The translations under genes and the position numbers were made by a program. 47,162 bases of DNA. Source: an uncultured Prevotellaceae bacterium. Its GTDB lineage: Bacteria > Bacteroidota > Bacteroidia > Bacteroidales > Bacteroidaceae. A model generated the notes under the pieces. It was not told the origin of the DNA. It saw nothing but the letters and a program-made list of their open reading frames with translations, and ran no database searches. The stretch is from positions 1 to 47,162 of the forward strand of contig CADBAG010000024.1 of NCBI GenBank assembly GCA_902792635.1, given 5' to 3'. Below, one piece after another: positions 43,335 to 47,162 of the stretch (position 1 is the first letter of the stretch; each line of letters starts with the position of its first letter).

Positions 43335-44573
43335 TTATGCCGACTCCAGTTTCTGCAAGTGTGCTTTCTCGAGCTGTTTCTTAGCGTAGTCGAGTGTCAC
43401 CTCAAACTTCTTGATTCGCTTCGACGGAATCTCGTACATAGCATCCATGATAATGGCTTCCACGATAGAGCGCAGACCACGGGCGCCAAGCTTGTACTCC
43501 ACAGCTTTGTCAACGATATAGTCGAGGCAGTCCTCATCAAAGGTGAGACTGATACCATCCATCTCAAAGAGCTTGGTATACTGCTTGATGATAGAATTCT
43601 TCGGCTCCGTCAGGATACGTCTCAAAGCCTCCTTGTCGAGCGGGTTGAGATAAGTGAGCACCGGCAGACGACCGATGAGCTCAGGGATCAGACCGAACGA
43701 CTTGAGATCGGTAGGCACAATATACTTCATGAGATCCTTCTTGTCGACATTGCGCGAGTTCTGCACGGAGTTGTAACCCACGACATGCGTATTGAGTCGC
43801 TGTGCGATCTTACGCTCGATGCCATCGAAGGCACCGCCGCAGATGAAGAGGATGTTCTTCGTGTTGACATGGATATACTCCTGATCGGGGTGCTTACGGC
43901 CACCCTGTGGCGGCACATTGACCATCGTACCCTCAAGAAGCTTGAGAAGAGCCTGCTGTACGCCCTCACCGCTGACATCACGTGTGATGGAAGGGTTGTC
44001 GCTCTTGCGCGCGATCTTATCGATCTCATCGATGAACACGATACCGCGCTCAGCGGCTGCCACATTATAATTAGCAACCTGAAGCAGACGGGAAAGGATA
44101 CTCTCCACATCCTCGCCTACATAACCGGCCTCGGTGAACACCGTGGCGTCGACGATCGTGAACGGCACATCAAGCAAACGAGCGATGGTACGCGCGAGCA
44201 ACGTCTTACCCGTACCCGTAGAGCCCACCATGATGATGTTGCTCTTCTCGATCTCCACACCGTCGTCGGTCTCGGGCTGCTGCAAACGCTTGTAGTGGTT
44301 GTACACAGCCACGGAGAGATAGCGCTTGGCCTCATCCTGTCCAATGACATACTGGTCGAGATACTTCTTGATCTCTACAGGCTTTGGGATCTTCGTCTTC
44401 GGACGGTAAGGCGTAGCATCAGCATGCTGCTGATTGCCCAGCACACCTGTCTGCTGCACTATCTTGTAAGCCTGCTGAGCACAGTCCTCACAGATGTAAC
44501 CATTGATGCCCGTGATGAGCAGCTTCACCTGATCCTCACTGCGTCCGCAGAAACTACATGTTTTCTTTTTCAT
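43335..44573 (-). CDS. clpX: ATP-dependent Clp protease ATPase subunit ClpX
   Basis: 412 residues. N-terminal zinc finger (Cys6, Cys9, Cys28, Cys31), AAA+ domain with Walker A GSTGTGKT (117-124), Walker B FIDEID (180-185), sensor and C-terminal domain. The loop that docks to ClpP, IGF in most bacteria, reads VGY (265-267, in THVVGYNSV), which I believe is usual in this phylum. It unfolds tagged proteins and feeds them to ClpP, encoded just upstream (gap 20 bases). Confidence 0.97.
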   Translation of the reverse strand: MKKKTCSFCGRSEDQVKLLITGINGYICEDCAQQAYKIVQQTGVLGNQQHADATPYRPKTKIPKPVEIKKYLDQYVIGQDEAKRYLSVAVYNHYKRLQQPETDDGVEIEKSNIIMVGSTGTGKTLLARTIARLLDVPFTIVDATVFTEAGYVGEDVESILSRLLQVANYNVAAAERGIVFIDEIDKIARKSDNPSITRDVSGEGVQQALLKLLEGTMVNVPPQGGRKHPDQEYIHVNTKNILFICGGAFDGIERKIAQRLNTHVVGYNSVQNSRNVDKKDLMKYIVPTDLKSFGLIPELIGRLPVLTYLNPLDKEALRRILTEPKNSIIKQYTKLFEMDGISLTFDEDCLDYIVDKAVEYKLGARGLRSIVEAIIMDAMYEIPSKRIKKFEVTLDYAKKQLEKAHLQKLESA

Positions 44574-44593
44574 CTATTTCTTCCTTCGTTCTA

Positions 44594-45259
44594 TTACTTC
44601 TTCTTCAGCACCTGGTCAATCATGCCATACTCCTTAGCCTCTTCAGCCGTCATCCAGTAGTTACGGTCAGAGTCTTTGTACACCTTGTCGTAAGGCTGAT
44701 GAGAATGCTCGGAGATGATGGTATAAAGTTCTTTCTTGAACTTCAAGATCTCCTTGGCCTCAATCTCGATATCCGAAGCCTGACCCTGTACACCACCAAG
44801 CGGCTGATGGATCATCACACGGCTGTGAGGCAGAGCGGAGCGCTTGCCCTCTGTACCGGAGACAAGGAGCACGGCAGCCATCGAAGCAGCCATTCCTGTG
44901 CAGATCGTAGCCACATCAGAAGTGATGAACTGCATCGTGTCGTAGATGCCGAGACCTGCCGTGACAGAGCCACCGGGAGAGTTGACATAGATAGAGATAT
45001 CCTTGCCGTTGTCCACAGAGTCGAGATAGAGCAGCTGTGCCTGCAGCGTGTTGGCTGTATAGTCGTCAATCTCCGTGCCGAGGAAGATGATGCGATCCAT
45101 CATCAGACGGGAGAACACATCCATCTGCGTGACATTGAGCTGACGCTCCTCAAGGATATAAGGGTTGAGGTACTGCTGCTGTGCCTTCACCACATCGTCG
45201 AGTACCAAGCCGTTCATTCCAAGCTTCTTGGTAGCAAACTTTCTAAAGTCGTTGTTCAT
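44594..45259 (-). CDS. clpP: ATP-dependent Clp protease proteolytic subunit ClpP
   Basis: 221 residues. Nucleophile Ser126 (GMAASMAAV) and His151 (SRVMIHQPLGG) are in place. The third triad position, Asp in the motif DxxRDxF of most ClpPs, is Asn200 here (DSDRNYWM, codon AAC). It forms the 14-mer chamber with ClpX. It has a full promoter (TTTG, 19 bases, TATCTTTG at 45380-45410) and a leader of about 110 bases. Second in order after tig but with its own promoter behind the tig terminator. Confidence 0.96.
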   Translation of the reverse strand: MNNDFRKFATKKLGMNGLVLDDVVKAQQQYLNPYILEERQLNVTQMDVFSRLMMDRIIFLGTEIDDYTANTLQAQLLYLDSVDNGKDISIYVNSPGGSVTAGLGIYDTMQFITSDVATICTGMAASMAAVLLVSGTEGKRSALPHSRVMIHQPLGGVQGQASDIEIEAKEILKFKKELYTIISEHSHQPYDKVYKDSDRNYWMTAEEAKEYGMIDQVLKKK

Positions 45260-45379
45260 AATTTTTCCTTCTTTTTAATTCAACAAACCTTGGGAAAACT
45301 CCCATATAGGTTCCATTGATTACAAACATCGTGCCAAGAATATTCATTTTGCCTATTCTCTTTTCAATGTTTCGTTATA

Positions 45380-45410
45380 CAAAGATAATCAATTCTTCGC
45401 AAAAAGCAAA
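45380..45410 (-). promoter_or_regulatory. Complete promoter for the clpP-clpX(-recQ) operon
   Basis: Minus strand: TTTG (45410-45407), 19-base spacer, TATCTTTG (45387-45380), an exact match to the Bacteroidota consensus. It sits between the tig terminator and clpP. Confidence 0.75.
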
Positions 45411-45436
45411 GGATTTGGCGATATTTTTTATATAAC

Positions 45437-45471
45437 AAAAATCCCCACCCGTACGTTGGATACGGATGGGG
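45437..45471 (-). terminator. Intrinsic terminator of tig
   Basis: Minus strand: CCCCATCCGTA and TACGGGTGGGG pair with a G-T wobble around a 7-base loop, followed by ATTTTT. It lies 28 bases after the tig stop and separates tig from clpP. Confidence 0.85.
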
Positions 45472-45498
45472 ACCATTAATATTATCGCAAAGAGGATA

Positions 45499-46866
45499 TT
45501 AAGCCTGAGCCTGCTCCTCTGTTACCATCTTGTTGAAGTCGTCGAGAGAGATCTCCTTGTGGTTGAGTTTCACCACAGGCTTGAGAGCAGCCACGAGCTT
45601 CTCGTCGAGTGCACGCTCAGCAAACTGGTTAGCGGTACCCTTCTGCTTGAGCAGCTCGTTGGCATAGTTGTCAACATACTCCTCGCCGACATTCTGCATG
45701 CCGTACTGAGCGAACTGAGCGCGAGCAATCTCACGGGCAACGTTCTTCACGTCGTCGTCGTTGACCTTGATACCAGCCTTGGCGCCGAGCTTATCCTTAG
45801 CTAAGCTCCATGTGAGGTCCTTGAGACTTGCCTCATAGTTCTTGTTGATGAACTCGTCGTCCTTGTCCTTGTTATTCTCCTTGAGGATACGCTTGAGCAG
45901 AGCATCAGGATAAGTGAGCTGACCAACCTTCTCCTCGACATACTTGCGGAGATCCTGCAGGAAGCGGAAGTCCTCGTCGGTAGCGAGCTGCTCCTTGACA
46001 CCCTCGCGGATCTTGTCGCGGAAAGCCTTCTCGTCCTTCACCTCGTCCTTGCCGAAGACCTGATCGAAGAGATCCTGGTCTACAGCGTGCTTCTCGAAGT
46101 GCTGCACCTCAGTGATCTGATAGCTGAAGTCGCCCTGATACTGGTCGCGCTTGTCGCGGTCCACACGAAGCAGGGTAGCGACCTCTGCACCACCATCATA
46201 AGCCTTGTAAGGATTGAAGGTGATGATGTCACCAGCCTTGGCACCCTCGAAGAGCTTCTTCTGGTCGTCGTTCTTCAGATACTGCGGCATGATCGTAGCG
46301 CCCTCAACCTCAACGCCACCTTCCTTGGTGTTGCCGTCAGCGTCGAGCTCACGAAGGTCACCCTTCAGCACGTCGCCCTCCTTGTACTCGTCAGCCTTCT
46401 GATAGCTGCCGAAACGAGAAGCGAAGCCGTCCACCTGCTGGTCTACGAGCTTGTCGTCAACAGTGATGTCATAATAGTCGATGCTGTCCTTGTCAGAGAG
46501 CTCAACGTCGAACTCAGGAGCGACAGCGATATCGAACATGAAAGTGTAAGGAGCCGGCTTCTCAAGATCCACGGGCTCCTGCTTATCGGAACCCATCGGC
46601 ATGCCGAGCATGTTGATCTTGTTGTCAGCAATGTACTTGTTCACCTCGTCGGAGAGTTTGTGATTCACCACATCCATCTTCACAGCGTTGCCATACTGAC
46701 GGCGAATGAGGCCCATAGGAACCATACCCGGACGGAAACCAGGCATGTTGGCGCGCTTGCGATAGTCCTTCAACTCCTTTTCTACATCGTTCTTGTAGTC
46801 GTCCTCCTCGATAGTAACGGTCAGAAGACCATTGATCTTATCGGGGCAATCGAATGATACTTTCAT
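45499..46866 (-). CDS. tig: Trigger factor (ribosome-associated chaperone)
   Basis: 455 residues. N-terminal ribosome-binding domain with the FRKA-type signature shifted to PGFRPGMVPMGLIRRQYG (about 42-60), a middle PPIase-like domain (about 150-245, with KEGDVLKGDLREL...) that is divergent and may lack isomerase activity, and a long helical C-terminal domain. It binds nascent chains at the ribosome exit. Core Bacteroidota neighbour of clpP-clpX. The -7 box TAACTTTG at 46954-46961 precedes it. Confidence 0.93.
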   Translation of the reverse strand: MKVSFDCPDKINGLLTVTIEEDDYKNDVEKELKDYRKRANMPGFRPGMVPMGLIRRQYGNAVKMDVVNHKLSDEVNKYIADNKINMLGMPMGSDKQEPVDLEKPAPYTFMFDIAVAPEFDVELSDKDSIDYYDITVDDKLVDQQVDGFASRFGSYQKADEYKEGDVLKGDLRELDADGNTKEGGVEVEGATIMPQYLKNDDQKKLFEGAKAGDIITFNPYKAYDGGAEVATLLRVDRDKRDQYQGDFSYQITEVQHFEKHAVDQDLFDQVFGKDEVKDEKAFRDKIREGVKEQLATDEDFRFLQDLRKYVEEKVGQLTYPDALLKRILKENNKDKDDEFINKNYEASLKDLTWSLAKDKLGAKAGIKVNDDDVKNVAREIARAQFAQYGMQNVGEEYVDNYANELLKQKGTANQFAERALDEKLVAALKPVVKLNHKEISLDDFNKMVTEEQAQA

Positions 46867-46953
46867 TTATATTCTTTGTTTTTATTGTTATTTTATGCCT
46901 CTTATAGATATGTAATTAGCCGCATCTTTTGCAGCCGAGTACACAACAGAGTG

Positions 46954-46961
46954 CAAAGTTA
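46954..46961 (-). promoter_or_regulatory. -7 box (TAACTTTG) for tig
   Basis: Minus-strand TAnnTTTG match 88 bases before the tig ATG. Confidence 0.6.
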
Positions 46962-47029
46962 GTGCTAATTAACGAAAGTACCTAATATATAAGGAATAAA
47001 ATTTGTTTTTTTAACGGGAGAGCCATTTA

Positions 47030-47060
47030 TTGATCTTCCGGTTTTCGAGTTAATAACGGC
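47030..47060 (-). repeat. Copy of the A-rich repeat (CGAAAACCGGAAGATC) at the window end
   Basis: On the minus strand GCCGTTATTAACTCGAAAAC then CGGAAGATCAATAA; aligns with 10013-10045. The 296 bases upstream of tig hold nothing else beyond the promoter box. Confidence 0.55.
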
Positions 47061-47162
47061 ATACAGCCTACCATATAACAAATTTCGGTACCGTTAATTA
47101 TCAGCATGTTACGCAGGTTGCTTATCTAGCTCGTCTTGTCGCATTTTCAGTCTATCTAATTG

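Overview
The window looks like a chromosomal segment of a Bacteroidota bacterium, most likely Prevotellaceae. Three things support this. The promoters in front of real genes carry the Bacteroidota -7 box TAnnTTTG, and almost no Shine-Dalgarno sequences are visible. The gene blocks tig-clpP-clpX-recQ and guaB-surA-ostA-mutL are familiar from this phylum. Large MG2/plug-type surface proteins, an M13 peptidase and an HU-like fragment of the Bacteroidota type also fit.

Layout. (1) 1-5.6 kb is the flank of an integrated element: a tail-bearing membrane protein, a tyrosine recombinase and a protein made of a zinc ribbon plus four excisionase-like HTH units, all on the minus strand. A short anchored protein, about 800 bases without a convincing gene and the 3' fragment of a broken gene follow. 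(2) 5.6-22.2 kb is accessory DNA: an MG2/plug surface protein, two paralogous AAA-type ATPases each with palindromes at its promoter, a rhomboid protease, a VapBC-like toxin-antitoxin pair, a broken HU-like gene, and a three-gene plus-strand cluster (DNA methyltransferase; GIY-YIG/helicase/partial-methyltransferase fusion; TPR protein) that looks like a restriction-modification or related defence system. A small exported Ala/Lys-rich protein ends this part. (3) 22.2-47.1 kb is core genome: pepO, asd, a CPA2 antiporter, lolD-like ABC ATPase, tilS, asnS, an rRNA pseudouridine synthase with a long Gly-Gln-Asn-Tyr repeat region, purB, tRNA-Val, mutL, ostA, surA, guaB, recQ, clpX, clpP and tig.

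The most striking thing not explained by genes is a family of compound palindromic repeats in four intergenic clusters (A 9.83-10.05 kb, B 14.3-14.5 kb, C 20.9-21.2 kb, D 21.8-22.1 kb). Each is built from a small hairpin around CCTC...GAGG, a short conserved linker, and a large hairpin with CCCC.../...GGGG arms. The arms differ between copies but always with matching changes on the other arm, so pairing is kept. Clusters lie at the borders of accessory modules (B and C bracket the methyltransferase/helicase/TPR cluster) and I saw none in the core half.

How genes work together: ClpP/ClpX and trigger factor form a protein quality-control block with RecQ next to it. SurA and the OstA-like protein serve outer-membrane biogenesis and share an apparent operon with guaB and mutL. 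The methyltransferase and helicase genes overlap by ATGA and probably act as one system, and the methyltransferase seems to have had its specificity segment (about 15.53-16.48 kb, strikingly AT-rich) replaced by recombination. All function calls are from reading motifs by eye; no database search was possible.
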